64,000 bases of DNA from Brugia malayi. Taxonomy: Eukaryota > Nematoda > Chromadorea > Rhabditida > Onchocercidae. Both the position numbers and the translations under genes were made by a program. The stretch spans positions 5,817,001 through 5,881,000 of the forward strand of contig NW_025062476.1 in assembly GCF_000002995.4 (NCBI RefSeq), in the 5' to 3' direction. The notes under the pieces are model-generated. The model worked only from the letters and a program-made list of their open reading frames with translations, was not told the DNA's origin and made no database searches. Of this stretch, positions 27,001-39,500 are shown piece by piece (position 1 is the first letter of the stretch; each line of letters begins with the position of its first letter).

Positions 27001-28522
27001 TCAAAAAAAAATAATTGTTGCAAAATAATTTAGTGATTTATTTGGAATATAATAGTAGTTATAATTGTCGGAATTTTGTATGACTTTTAAATCACAAAGC
27101 TCTAAAGGCAGATATATCTTACACTATCAAAATCGGAAAGAGCAGGAAATAAACCTCGTCAGTACTGATATGTAAAAACCTCTCGATTTTCTTGTAGGAC
27201 TGAATACACTTCATAAACTGGATAAATGCAATCACATTATTTTCAATTGATTCTACAGGATCATCGTAACATCGTGTTGAAGTGCAGTCCGTTGCAAAGT
27301 GTATCACGGTATCAATCTATAACAGTAATTTGGGAATTACTAGCTGATAGATCTAGTGATAGAATTCTATATATTTTAGAAGTGTTATTTTAAAAAAAAA
27401 TGTATATATATTAGAATTATGAAACAAGCTTCAGCAATTAGTTTTTTAATTTCCACTATGCTCCTCCAGTTTATCAAATATTTTATCAGCCTATCAAGTA
27501 TGTTAATCAGCGGTTTAGTTAAGTCGAAATATCTCTTAAAGATCCAAGAATTCGTCTTATCGCTACGATTATTCTTGGTCCAATAGATATTCAGCACTCT
27601 CTTAACTGTTGAGCAGACACCGACACAGGAACTGACCCAGAATGTACAACTTCCCACCGTTTTAACCAAATTGCATGCACTATTTGTTAAGCGGGCAAAA
27701 TAAGGTTAATAAATGCATGTTAAACTTTACATTATTTTACCTACAAGGAAAATTTTTTGCAAGAAACTGTGATTGTTTGACCTAGCAAATTAAACCTATT
27801 AAATCTTTAATTTCTCCTACATTCATTTCCATAGACACTTTTAATTTCTTCCTATCAATTGTGTCGGTACAAGCAATTTTCACCGAAATGGAGGATTCAA
27901 GGAAGCAAAAGTATCGGATGATTCATTCAGCAATCCAAGAAGTATTGATGAACATCCAGATGATGTAAGAAGGAGACTGTTTTTCATTTATAATTACTTA
28001 AATGAAGGGAACATCATTTTACTCTGTCTATAAAGCATGGATTAGAAAATCTGAAGGCACATATAGGATAACATGCATGCAGCATAAGATAGCATTGTAG
28101 GTACACTTATGAATTCTATTGATGATGAAATCGTTAAAGGAAAATATTTCCATGCAAGCTATTTCTTTTACCAGTGGAGTCGCAAATGAAAAAGCATAAT
28201 ATTAAAGGTACATATAAGTTTTTTCATTTTGTTGGTGCGGTAAACTTGATTTAAAAAATTTGGATTTAAATGGAATTGCCTTATTTTCATTTAAGATCCG
28301 TTCAACTAATGCACAGTTACGTATGTCGGCTGTGATAAGCTTGTATCGTGATGACTCGATTACTTCTTCATTCACGTAGAAAACATCCGCATTCAAGGTC
28401 AACTTATCAATGTTGACAATATTAGTTTGTGGCCAAGTTCGAAAGATATAATTCACAAAATTGGAACCAATAAAACCGCAACCTCCGGTGACTAACACGT
28501 TGCGAGGTGTATAGATAGACAT
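24082..28522 (-). CDS. rml-2: Bifunctional dTDP-glucose 4,6-dehydratase / RmlD-NRS/ER-like reductase
   Basis: Twelve exons join in phase to give 635 residues: 28522-28280, 27316-27155, 26877-26788, 26718-26614, 26424-26247, 26175-25999, 25700-25525, 25400-25304, 25165-24998, 24781-24610, 24492-24342, 24270-24082. The N-terminal half is an extended short-chain dehydrogenase of the RmlB type: NAD motif TGGCGFIG (residues 12-19), catalytic STDE (Thr133-Asp134-Glu135), YAATK (Tyr161, Lys165) and [11 protein letters not shown] second Rossmann domain starts near residue 337 with YGGKGWIG and keeps YSIVK (Tyr475, Lys479), matching the epimerase/reductase half of plant RHM-type proteins. Both active sites look intact. 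Known for the family: conversion of NDP-glucose toward NDP-rhamnose in the cytosol. The start is the first ATG, nine bases after an acceptor (AATTATAG). Intron 1 has a GC donor. The paired domains resemble the C. elegans RML-2 protein as I recall it. Confidence 0.93.
24866..24925. repeat. Perfect 30-bp tandem duplication in an rml-2 intron
   Basis: Two identical head-to-tail 30-base units, 24866-24895 and 24896-24925, each containing CAAATAGATGAAAGATC. They lie in the intron between the exons ending at 24998 and starting at 24781. Identity implies a recent event. Confidence 0.9.
27385..27669 (-). other. Open frame inside rml-2 intron 1
   Basis: A 90-codon open frame lies wholly in the 963-base first intron of rml-2, on the same strand. 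Its wording (for example [16 protein letters not shown]) is more protein-like than the flanks, and another frame of the same stretch is also partly open. It could be a fragment of a decayed mobile element, but no family is recognised. It is not part of the enzyme, because flanking exons join in phase without it. Confidence 0.25.
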
Positions 28523-30100
28523 CAGCACTTTCTATAATTGAATCTTATCAGATGTAACGCGCACGTAATACAATTCCACAACAAAACATTTCCCGAAGGG
28601 TCGGTATTCAAGTGCATTAGCAAGATAGGACAGTTTACTTGGGAAGATGAACAAACAGAATAGGGCTACTAATTATAACTAGAACAAGATATTGATCGCT
28701 TAATAATTACCTAAATTTTACACAATTCCCAACTGAATGATGAAAATTTAAAAAGTGGAAAAATTTAGTGTTTTGAGAAAATTTTTTTTAAGATAACAGT
28801 GATACGTGTGATCAGCGCCTCTACGTAAAGTATATTACAAAGGTATATTGATTTCAGTACTAGACGGTCTTCTGCGCGACATTATAAAAACATTTGAACA
28901 ATAAAGTACTGTCTGTTATAATACTTCCACGAAACCAATATCAGACTGAATGATTTCCCAATCTAAGGAATCGAAAATAAACTGATTAGTATGAAGATGA
29001 CACTTCAACTCTTGTCATTTTCTGTGATTGTTCTTCGCAACTAATTCTTTTTTATTTACACTACTGTTATTGCATATGCACCATAATAAACTCTAATTAT
29101 TTTCATAGATTCAAGTAGATTCATATTTTCATAGATTCTGATTATTTTCAAGACAGACTTATATATAAATAAATAAATATATATACTTTGAGTATATAAA
29201 TAGTAACAAAATGGTGAGAAAATTTTAAGGCCCTGTCAGGTTCAGAAATCCTTACTGCACAAGTTAGTACATGAAATGGCCAAATCTAACGCTATTTGAT
29301 GATATTTCTACAGCATTACTTAATCGATTTTCCTCTGCATAAAAACACAACGTGCAGTAATGATAAATCTAATACACTTGTAGACATTCAGGAAAAACTG
29401 TAGACAACAAAATTCCCACATCTCCTAAAGAAAAAAGAAAAACCTTTAGAACTAACAAATATTATAGAAATCACGACCGAACGGATTACACCTTGAAATC
29501 TGTAGATAAAATTTGAAACTCCCAAATTTAAAGGATTTTTACATACAGACTTAAAAACACTTAAAAACACAGAACAAGCCGAACTTAGAAATTTGAATAA
29601 CTCAAGTATCAAGATAAGACACCAATTACCATGAAATACATTTTCCAACGGGCCGCGTTGAGCAGAGGTAACAGGTAGATGACCTATTTTCCTGTTGAAT
29701 TAGAGATCATAGAAAGTATTAATCATACTTTTCATACTAGACTGTTCAAACAGACACCAAATAGCGGAGTAATCTTTGATAATTTTGAAAAAAAAAAAAA
29801 AAAATACTGAACAGTCTGAATATACTATTGATTGAAGAACTTTATGAATATTTCAGCTATAGTAACATCAAAATGAACATAAACATCCGTAGAAATACTA
29901 TGTTCTGTAAATAAAAGGTGTATCACTTTAATTACGAAAAATGTCGAAATGTGTATAAAATCTGACTGACCTTACTTTTCCAGTTTTTTTTTTCAGTTGC
30001 TGTCCCTACGATCTTCCTGATTTACCGATGTTTTCAATTCATGACTGAGAAAAGAATCAAGCAAAATAACCTCTAGAAATAATAACTTACAGTAAAGAAA
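28523..30100. other. Intergenic, between rml-2 and the Rabin8-like gene
   Basis: No gene supported. Around 29400-29650 both strands show interrupted coding-like text, possibly an old mobile-element relic; no family could be assigned. Confidence 0.35.
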
Positions 30101-30127
30101 CAAAGTATCAATCATTCTGTTTCATAC

Positions 30128-32658
30128 TTATAAAGCCCCGGCTTGTGAACCTCCAATTTTGGGAATGAAACTTAGACCAAGCCTTGCCAGTGTCATGTTT
30201 TTTGCGTAATGTTATAATGTGCCAGTACGAATCGTGCACGCCACACTTAACAATTCCTTGGTTTACATAACGAATGTAGATAAAGAAATCACAGACTACA
30301 GCTATCTGGAAAAGAAATGATAAAATTCCAAAGAATGATTCGAAGAAATTCTACTCTATGAAGTTTTCGTTCTTTCAGCAACACTATCTGCAAAGCTAAT
30401 TACAGTTAGAAAATGTGAAGGTATAACTAACTACAACTGTACGTTAATAGTAAGAGCTTCAATCTGAAACTTATCGATTGCAGTATTGGCTTAGCCAGTA
30501 GCTCAAATTATTTATTGCTTAAGTAGAGATTAAAATGAGCGGTTTGAAAAGTTATTTCAAATTCTATTCGATCTATTCTGATCGAGACATAATTAAATTT
30601 CATACAGAATTACCTTTAATTGTCCAGCATTCCAGTAAGATCATACGCACCAGAAAACAATTCTGACTTATAATAATAGTTGATTTCTATACAACATACT
30701 ATGGAAAATACCCCACATGATAAGCAATTTGTTTGTAAATCGAATATTAAAGTATCAAACCCTATTTCGTGCAAGCAGTGAAATATAGCACAGTTATTAT
30801 TAACCCTCATTTTGTAGGGACAGAAACGTGGAACCATAGATAATGCACAAGTCCTGAAATAATAACGTCGAAATAGTATATATGAAAAAATAAAATCTTA
30901 ATTTATAAAAAATGTCCGCAAAAAGTTTGAAAGTTACGAGCATAAATAAGATATGTTATAAGTTGCTATTCCCTACGTAAAATTTAGCATTAAATTTAAA
31001 GCATAGAATTGAGTGATAAAGAATGATAAAATTTGCTTTACATGACTACTGCAGAAAAAAGGAAAGATAAGAAAAGTTGCATATGATTCACTTAGCATCA
31101 GGTTTTGTTTTTGAAACGGCTTCTAGTTCTAAAGTATTTGCTTTGATCGCATTCAGAACTTGTTCTGTTAGCTGAGAATTTATAGAACGATTACAAACCC
31201 ATAATCCCATCCACATTTCTCTTACTAAATAATAAAGAAATAGGAAGCAAAATCGCACAGAACAAGCATATATTTTTAATAGAAGTTGCCACATATCCTA
31301 TCTCGATATACTACTCAATAAAATTTAGAACTTCTGGAAAAGAATGAAAATACCTAAAACTATTTTATTCAAACTAGAAAATAATTTACTTTAATGTTAT
31401 TAAAGTTAAGAAATCGACAGACGTCTTCTGCAATGATGCGTGATAGAAAAGGTGAACTGTCATCGCCTGAAGCACCTCGCTTTCTCCACTGTGTGAGTTC
31501 TCTATGATAAATAGGATCGATCTGAATGATAAGAAGTTAATCTGAATAACAGCTAAATTTTAAAGTAAAGAACAGTTGCACTCGAAATTATAAAAGCTAC
31601 AATAGGAATGGTTGATACCTCAGATACTGGTTCATGTTTTTCGCTCTGTCTTGTTGGTGTCGAATCCCATCCAAACGATAGCAGTGTGTAAATTTTATAG
31701 CTGCTTGCGGAACTATGTCTTTCGCCCTTTATCTCAACAACTAAGTCATTCTCCACTATTACAACTAAAATTAGCGCACTTTCACTTTTATAACTATTCA
31801 GAATTCACAGAAAACTGAGAAGCGCAATTTTTCAACGCTACAAAACCTCTAGTCCTTAACTGAGTGAAGTTTTTCAATAAAAGAGAAAGGCCAAAGAAGT
31901 AAAGCCGAAATCAAATAAAATCCAAAAAAGAAGCAGAATTTTCAGGTCAAAATCTAAGTTTTATTGATCTTTTGAAGGATATATTAAAGTAATCTTTATG
32001 TTTAAAAAAAAAGTGCAAAAAAGCAAAAAGTTGCAGAAGAAACGTGTACAGTTACGTGTGCTGCCAAGAAAACGTAACGCTAAACCAGTTCGCTGAGATA
32101 TATGCGTTACTTGCGATGAAGAAGAGGATACTGGTGACATCACAATAACTTTTAAAGCTTCAACTTCAGCCACTAACATATAAACCTAAAAATCACATGT
32201 GTTCATGGAATTCGAATAATTTGCACTGCATGCAATCTAGCATATAAAAAAGTATGCAAAAATTTACGAAAAAGAGACTAAACTAAGTCGTAAAGATGTG
32301 ACTAAAAAAAGAGGAAGAAATAAATCCCATATATTTGAAGTAATCGACTTTCAGAAGTAGTTTCTCAGCCTTGGCTCGACGACTTTCAGCATCATTGACC
32401 ATTCGGTAGGCTTCCTGAAGAATCGAGTACAAGTAAATAATAAAAATCATTGAAAAAATTTCACTCGAAAAACTTAGTGGCATAGCTTAAAAGCACCTGG
32501 AAAAGTTTCTCGGTCAACTCCTGCACTTCAGAATCTATATGATTCTGAAGCTCACTCAGTCGTGTATACTTCGCTTCCTTCTCAGCGATTGAGTGTCTCA
32601 ATTCCTTCTCAAGTCGGACGATTTGATCAACACTTTGTTCATAGTTTCCAGCAAACAT
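30128..32658 (-). CDS. rab3ip: Rabin8/GRAB-like Rab guanine nucleotide exchange factor (Sec2 domain)
   Basis: Exons in phase: 32658-32497, 32414-32349, 32185-32056, 31764-31619, 31521-31390, 31171-31092, 30853-30805, and a last exon from 30305. The first three encode the Sec2 coiled coil that binds and activates Rab GTPases, with ELTEKLFQEAYRMVNDAES and AEVEALK recognisable. The C-terminal region has the family blocks SSPFLSRIIAEDVCRFLNF, NTLELEAV and VCDFFIYIRYVNQGIVK. Known for the family: exchange on Rab8/Rab3 in vesicle delivery and ciliogenesis. In the last exon, six T at 30198-30203 (A on the coding strand) throw the frame off; with one fewer the family ending LARLGLSF follows and stops at 30128. 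As written the frame runs to 30108. The block normally joining CPYKMR to the last exon (about 16 residues) was not found. The start ATG follows an in-frame stop, 23 bases after a TTTTGCAG acceptor. Confidence 0.88.
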
Positions 32659-32699
32659 TCATTTTTCGACGATGACTCTCACTGCAAAATTATTGCTTA

Positions 32700-35189
32700 A
32701 TAAATGGAAACGTAACAGTAACGGTGTTAAACTTACAGGTTAATTTAGATGTAAGGAAAATTCTTACTTTAAACAACATACCTTCTACTTATGGCATATG
32801 AATCAAACTTTGGATGAATTAAAGGGATAAATCTTATACCATTGCAGTGATACTATGAAAATAAAAAAATTTCCCTCACTGACCATTCAATTATCGTCAA
32901 TAAAAATGATTGCTAGTAATAGGAATAATTTTCAAGATTATCAGAATAAGCCATGACAGGAAATAATGTTGATTAAAACTGTTCAATATGACAACAAAAA
33001 TGGTTATTTTTGATTATGAAATCGAAGCAATTTAAATTATATAGATTAAACAGTAAGTCAGGCAAAAATATTTACCTTGAAGAGATAGAAGTCGATTCGG
33101 ATGGAACTAGATGAGCGCATGACATAAGTGTATTGATATCTCCCGATGGTTGCATCACACTTATTCCAGCGGAATAAATAAAAAGATTGTCGAAAGAAGA
33201 GATTTAATGAATTTCCCAGGTTACAAGAATGGATAATTTTCCATTCATCTGATTCAAATCCTAAAATGACGGTTTTAAAACTGAAATATGAGATGTTAAA
33301 CGAGCTAAAACAATTCGTTGAAAAAATTGGTCCATCTTTAGCATCTCATCAATCTTCAATAGCATCCCATCAATAATTTCTGCGCATGTTATCGATTGTG
33401 AAGTAGGAATGATGAAAGATTAAAAATTGTGTTATTCTTCTAGAAAAGGTTCTCTATTTTTGTGAACTAAAATAAAATTAGGGAAAATTTTTAAAAAAAT
33501 TAAAGAAAAAAGAAAAAGAGCCACTCTTGAAGCAAGAACAATGAAGTTCATGTTAAAATAGCCTTTGCGCTTTGTTTAATTCTTTTTTTTTTTCTTGAAA
33601 GCGAACTAAAATAAATAGTTAGGATATTACTTTATTACTTTAATCGTAAATATCGTTTCTATTATAAGAAAAAAAAATAAAAAATAGCCAGATGCGAAAG
33701 AATTTGCACTGCTTACCTTACTTTACCTTAATGTTTTCTTGACCCAGCTCTTTTGACACAATTGTACCTCTAGTGCTTCTGCCGAGTATTTCATTCTTTA
33801 AAAAATTCTAAATGCTAGAATGAAGGACAAGTGTTCTGAAGACATTTCTTCTGTTCATTTAAAACATACATATATAAATCCAGTACCGCGTAAGTTTTAA
33901 ACGTCTACTCCGTATACATACTAGCTAACTTAATATTAACTAACCTAATAAAAGTATGTGACATCCTATCCTATGATAAAGTTTATGACAATTAACAGTG
34001 TATGTTTAAAGAACTATAAAGGATCTAAATGATCGAAGACATTTCACAACAGAAGTTGTAATAATTAAACATGTTATTGAAAGCTTATCAAATAGTAATG
34101 AAAATAAATTTTGAACAGAATTCTAAAAAAGAATATTAGATTCATTAAGAAATGGTATATCTCCAAAATTTTTTCCTGATTGATTGACAAATACGAATAA
34201 AAGTCACTAATGTTGTTACTAGTGCGAGCAATACTAACTGACCCATATTCATTTATTGATAAATATTTATAGTGCTCTTCAAACGTGAACTATTGTTCTT
34301 CCGATTCTTTAGAGAATGATCGAAACTGAAACCTCCCATTTTTATTTAGGCTCCGATATTAAAATACCAAAATGTCCTGAAAACATTTTTTAATGCCTTA
34401 AAAAAAAACGACAAATTTTGGACAAACAGGAAAAAATGACATAATGAGTGATAGATAACAGCTCTTTTCAAATGAACTGATAAGAGTGGATGATACGATG
34501 ATACGAAAATGATGAATTTTTATCGTTATTCTGCTCATATTACTAATACACTGCATATTTCCGGTGTTTTAAGTTTCGTGAAATTCGTGAAATTATTGAG
34601 TAATAAAATTAGCCTAAGCAATCCTTTCAAACATATTTTACATAGTTCCATAGTAATACAATGCTACATCAGGAATAATTAGACAGTAATATAAAATTTG
34701 GAAAGAAAGAAAAAAAGAATTTTGAAGATAACAATTACTCAACAAAATGATAACTGCTCACATAGAACAAAACAAAATGTTTCACAAAAATAAAGGAAAA
34801 CTATTCAAATCTAAGAGGCAATGATGTCATCAAAGTAATAATAAAAATTGACATATTAACTAAAAATAAAGTTTTAAATGATCGAATTTCCAGAACACAT
34901 AGACGAATAAAGAAAATTAAGATTTGACCACATTTCTCAAATGTGATATTTACAGTGACAATAACGATGTTTCATCCTAATATTATTATGTAAACATATA
35001 GAAACACACAGCTATCATTCTTTTATCATACAGTTGCAATTGTTCCTGCTCAGTTTTCATAAATCCGGAAGTTTTACAATTTACACTGTTTTCAAAAAAA
35101 AGAAATTTAAGTGGTTTTACGCAAATTTCCTGCAGTATCCAAACTATATAAAGAGTATTCACAAAAGAAAATTCACTTTTACTATGTAA
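32700..35189. other. Intergenic AT-rich stretch
   Basis: No coding gene supported. A short ATG-led frame ending in a donor (TTCAAG|GTAAAT) on the minus strand at 33075-33119 could be an untranslated upstream exon of the Rabin8-like gene; it does not extend its reading frame. Confidence 0.3.
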
Positions 35190-36589
35190 ATGTTGAAATT
35201 GACTAGTGTTGAAATTCTTCTTGTTATTTTTATAATCTATGGGAAAGAAACAATTTGGAACTGTTATGAAAATTATCAGGAATGTGTTGCAGAAAGCAAC
35301 AAAACAGATCATATTAACGTGGATAACGTTGGATCTCATAATCTTATAGAATTCTGCTCTCATTATACACAAAATATTCTTCTGTGTCTGGCTAAAAAAG
35401 TAATTAACAGCTAGTAAACTTTCTCGATGATGAAATTCCTTAGAGTACTTTAATCTCATATTTTTTTAAAAACATTTCCGTCAATAAAGTATTTTGGAGA
35501 AGATAAAAATAATTTTTTTTTCTTAGATTAATCGAATTATTTAAAATTCTGCAAATACTTTTAGGGAATACTTTACTGTATAGTAATGAAATTACAATAA
35601 AATAGTAAAACGGATAAGCGATAGAAAAAGAATATTTATTAAGCTCATTAAGTTCTCTTACAGAACTGAACTTTTCAGTTGGGTTTAACAAAAAGTATGT
35701 CAGTGTCGACATTTTCACTTCTCCTTGTTGTTTGTGAGGCAGAAACCAAAGGCAACATATCAACTACTATCGTAATTTTTTTCTGAAAAATATAGTACTA
35801 TCAAATTTGAATCAAGATGAATTGACTAATAATGTCAAATATATTTGCAATAGAACTATGTTAAGGTAAAGCAACAGCAATAACATCAGTGTTACATTCG
35901 GAATTTCTTTGAAATCGGCCGAAAAATGCACCACATTCGTTTTACATGTTTGCTCGGCTTTGTCACATGTTATTGATAAAATAATTTGAGGATGGTGATA
36001 AGGGATATATCAATTGTAACAATTGTTTTAGAATTATAGGCAGAAAGAGAGTTTTACTATTTTCCATTATTCATTCGTTCTTCTGCTTGAAAAAAGAATA
36101 AATTAATATCAAGGAAGTGCAGCGAACTTTGAAACATTTGGCGCGGCTATATGCATATCTTTGTGCTTATTCAAATATCATGGATTTACATCGTGACACA
36201 GAATGCTTCCAGTATTCATTAATTCCTCTTTCTTTTCAAAATTCAAAAAATCGTTGGCTCAATTCCATCCTTTATTTCGATTATTTCCATTACTCTACCA
36301 ACAATTTTAAATCAATGACATGTATATCTGATAACATTTTAGATATCTAATGAAACGCTGTGTTCTAAACATGCCGGATGATAGCTGTATGTTCTATCAT
36401 TGTGGGAAATTATACCTTAATTTATCAGGATCTCCCCAAAAAAATCTGTCCACACAGCAGCAACAGAAAACAACAAAAACAATCAAAACAGTTAATCAAC
36501 GTAATCAATTAACAGTTCTCAAGAATCATCAAGACCGAACCACTGCTCTCCTTATTACAATATTAATCTTCATAGGTATGACGCAATAA
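35190..36589 (+). CDS. Small secreted Cys-rich protein with GPI-type tail (T20D4.11/DUF19-like pattern)
   Basis: Three plus-strand exons join in phase: 35190-35399, 36123-36211, 36343-36589, giving 181 residues. Residues 1-18 form a hydrophobic signal peptide (LLVIFIIYG). The body has nine cysteines at 25, 32, 56, 66, 84, 98, 106, 115 and 120, with blocks NCYENYQEC, FCSHYTQNILLCLAKK and DTECFQYLMKRC. Then comes a Gln/Thr/Lys-rich linker and a C-terminal hydrophobic stretch (TTALLITILIFIG) ending two or three residues later, as in GPI-anchor signals. Donors are AAA|GTAATT and CA|GTATTC; acceptors GTGCAG and CATTTTAG. The Cys spacing recalls the nematode-specific T20D4.11-like (DUF19) secreted families, but I cannot confirm membership. 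Likely on the cell surface or secreted; function unknown. A longer antisense frame (34986-35459) is judged a shadow. Confidence 0.62.
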
Positions 36590-39500
36590 CCTAATAATGT
36601 AAGTGTTTATTCCTTTTCAATAGTAACTTTCATAACAAAAGACTTTACTAAAATAATGGGAAAATGATAACTTTAACTATACATATATGGAAATTTATTA
36701 GAAAGTTTTTAATTTTGGCCGAAAGCCATTTTCGATGTTAACAATTTAAGGACATTCGAATATACAAGGATCTAATGAAATAATGTAAGTGAGTGGATTA
36801 TCATTGTCCTTGTCAAGAAATGGGGCGATATAGAGAAGAGTCACTGGATGTTTACTGAAATTAGGAATTGCAGATATCATTTGTCTTTAGGAATCAAGTA
36901 GCAACTTGTTCAAAGTGCACTTCGTTTCCTGTAATATCTTTTACGACAAAATATAAAATCATATTTGATGAAACAAGAAGTTTTTTGAAATCTTGATAAG
37001 TAAAATTATATTTATGCCTTTTGAAATTGATTTTTGTTATAAATTTTTTTTTTTATAAATTGCTCTTTCGTACTTCTGATAGTAATTTGAAATGATCATG
37101 TGCTGCTGATATTTTGAATATATTATAATGAAGCTAGATGAGTCGGAATCATTCACAACGCATAATTCGTGTTTTCGTCTTATCTTCATTTATCAAACAA
37201 TATTTCAAAAGAGGTCATACAAATTGATATCATGAACTCTAACGATAATTCCTTGACTGCTTGAAGTAATTTTTATGAGAAACTCAATGTTTAAAAAAAT
37301 CACATGCTACAAATATCTTCGATGGAATTGCAGCGAAATCTTAGCTATACTGAACAAATTTCACATTCAAAAAAAAAAAAAAAACATTGTAACGCATATG
37401 AAGAGTAAAACGAGTGGTCAACTGCTGTGATCAACGAGAAGATAAATTGTTATCCATCTAATTACTTCTTCTCATAAACTTCTACCCGAGGATAGCAATT
37501 TTGAAAATCGACATGTCTGTAGCTTTTTCAAAACCAAGGTAGTAAGATCAAAGGATATTCACATCTCATGGAAGGTTTTGACTAAGAAGCATCAAATTTT
37601 ACATTCAAAAATGACATCAAAATTAAGGAAGATAATGGGAATTATACGTTTCAAGAAAAATAAACACGCTACTAGACAATAACTTCAAGAATCTATTGGC
37701 AAGTAAAAGACCCTCGAAAAAAAAAGGAAAAATTCTTTTTGACCGAGAAACAATGGATTTCAAGATCCTAAAGACCACTTTCAGTTTGCGATGGTAAATA
37801 TCAAACTATATGAATTTTTCTAATCAAAAAACAACTGATTACATGTATATGAAGTACATGAATGAATTTATTAAATATAGAACGAGCATATTTTGGCCGA
37901 AACTTCCTTGACCGATTTCAGCGCTACCTCAACGTGTAAATTCTCCCAGACTTCAATCCATCTCGACATAGGAAAATAATTCAGTCAATGCGTCCGTTTT
38001 ATCAACAGCCATTTTACAAATAAATCTTTTAAAAAGAAAATGGCAATGCTTTGAGTTGAATACAAAAGAAGAAAAGCCAAAATCTGATTTACATATTGAG
38101 GTAACAATTAAATAGGATGATATAAAGTACGTTAGGAAATTATTGCTTGAAATGCGCTGCTACGTCTTTCTGAAGTGACCGGAAAGTCAGTGCAGCCGCA
38201 GAAGTTGTTACAGATAAGACTTGTAAGTTCAAAAATTGTAAGCACAAACTGCCTGTCACGTTTAATTAAATTGAAATAACAACTAATTATTTGTTTTTTA
38301 AATGAAATTTGAGAAATATAGATTCTCTTCCATGGAGGTAGTGATGTAAGAGTAAGATGTCTTACACAGTAAGAACAACAGCACTATTTAAAAAAATGAA
38401 TATCAAAAATGAATGGATTAGGTTAGGAATGTGACGCAAAATTTTCTCTGCGGTCATAAAGCATAAAATTGCTTCAGTGCAGGAATTGAGAGATCTTTCC
38501 TGTTGTTCATTGAAGCAGAAGTATTAGGCCTGCTTCATGTTCATAACATTCATTAATAGAATGCTTTCTGGTTTACAAAAAGCATAACGAGAAAGTGGAA
38601 TCAGTCCCTAGAGATAATAAGTCTCATGTTTTGATTACGAAGATAGGAAATCACTAAGATCCCGGATAATAAACAGTTCGTGGAATTTGCAACAATAAAA
38701 GATGAAACAGTAAAAGGAAGAAAAACAGAAGAGCTGGAGGATGAAATTTTCGAAAACAGTCAAAAGCTAGAGAATAATTACATCAGTAGGAAAGTGGAAC
38801 TATCTGTCAAGAGTCTCAAAAAAATTATGAATGGCAAAAACTTTCCACATATAAAGCTTTTAATAAGGCTTGGATCATATAATAGAAGGCTAGAAAGAAC
38901 AAGCAAATCTTGATTCGTATATATGAAAACCTCTTTCTGTCTCTAACAGTTATTGTCAAGAGCAATCCAAATGGATGATCAAAGGAAATTCAAATTATTT
39001 TTGGTTGAGAATATTATTGGCGAAAAGTAAAACAGAATGTTTGAAGAAACATAGAAAAGCAGATAACGATAAATTTTTAGATGATCAAAAATCAGCAAAT
39101 TAAACAGGCTGGCATAAAGTTATCAATTAATATGGATGAAAAAAAGCGTTTTTATTAGTGGCCGAGACAAACAACTAATCAGTGACTATAAAGACCAATG
39201 ACAAATAAATGGTCTTGATGGTACTACCTTTCTTACTCCTCCAACTAACGCTCAACAAAAGTAAAAAGCAGATTAAAAGTTGATTTTCTAAAACCAGAAA
39301 GAGATAAGCAGAAGAAATAACTAAATAGGGGATGAGATAGCAGTTTGAGATCGATCCAGAAGTCATCCCCAAATTTTTACCAGCATGATGAATAACAGAG
39401 CAAATGGATTTGTGCTGAAAGTAATCTAGAATTTCACCATAAATTTCTTAGATTTTGACATTAAGCCAAATGATCGTTGATATAGTCAAAATAAATGTTA

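Noticed and set aside
28523..28528. Two extra N-terminal codons of rml-2
   Set aside because: They would need a GTG start; the ATG at 28522 is the first true start after the acceptor.
29388..29648. 86-codon hydrophobic minus-strand frame
   Set aside because: It looks like the complement of lysine-rich AT sequence; no ATG-linked splice structure or family match.
34986..35459. 157-codon minus-strand open frame
   Set aside because: It is antisense to the Cys-rich secreted gene, has no domain, and the plus strand has a signal peptide, donor and in-phase exons.
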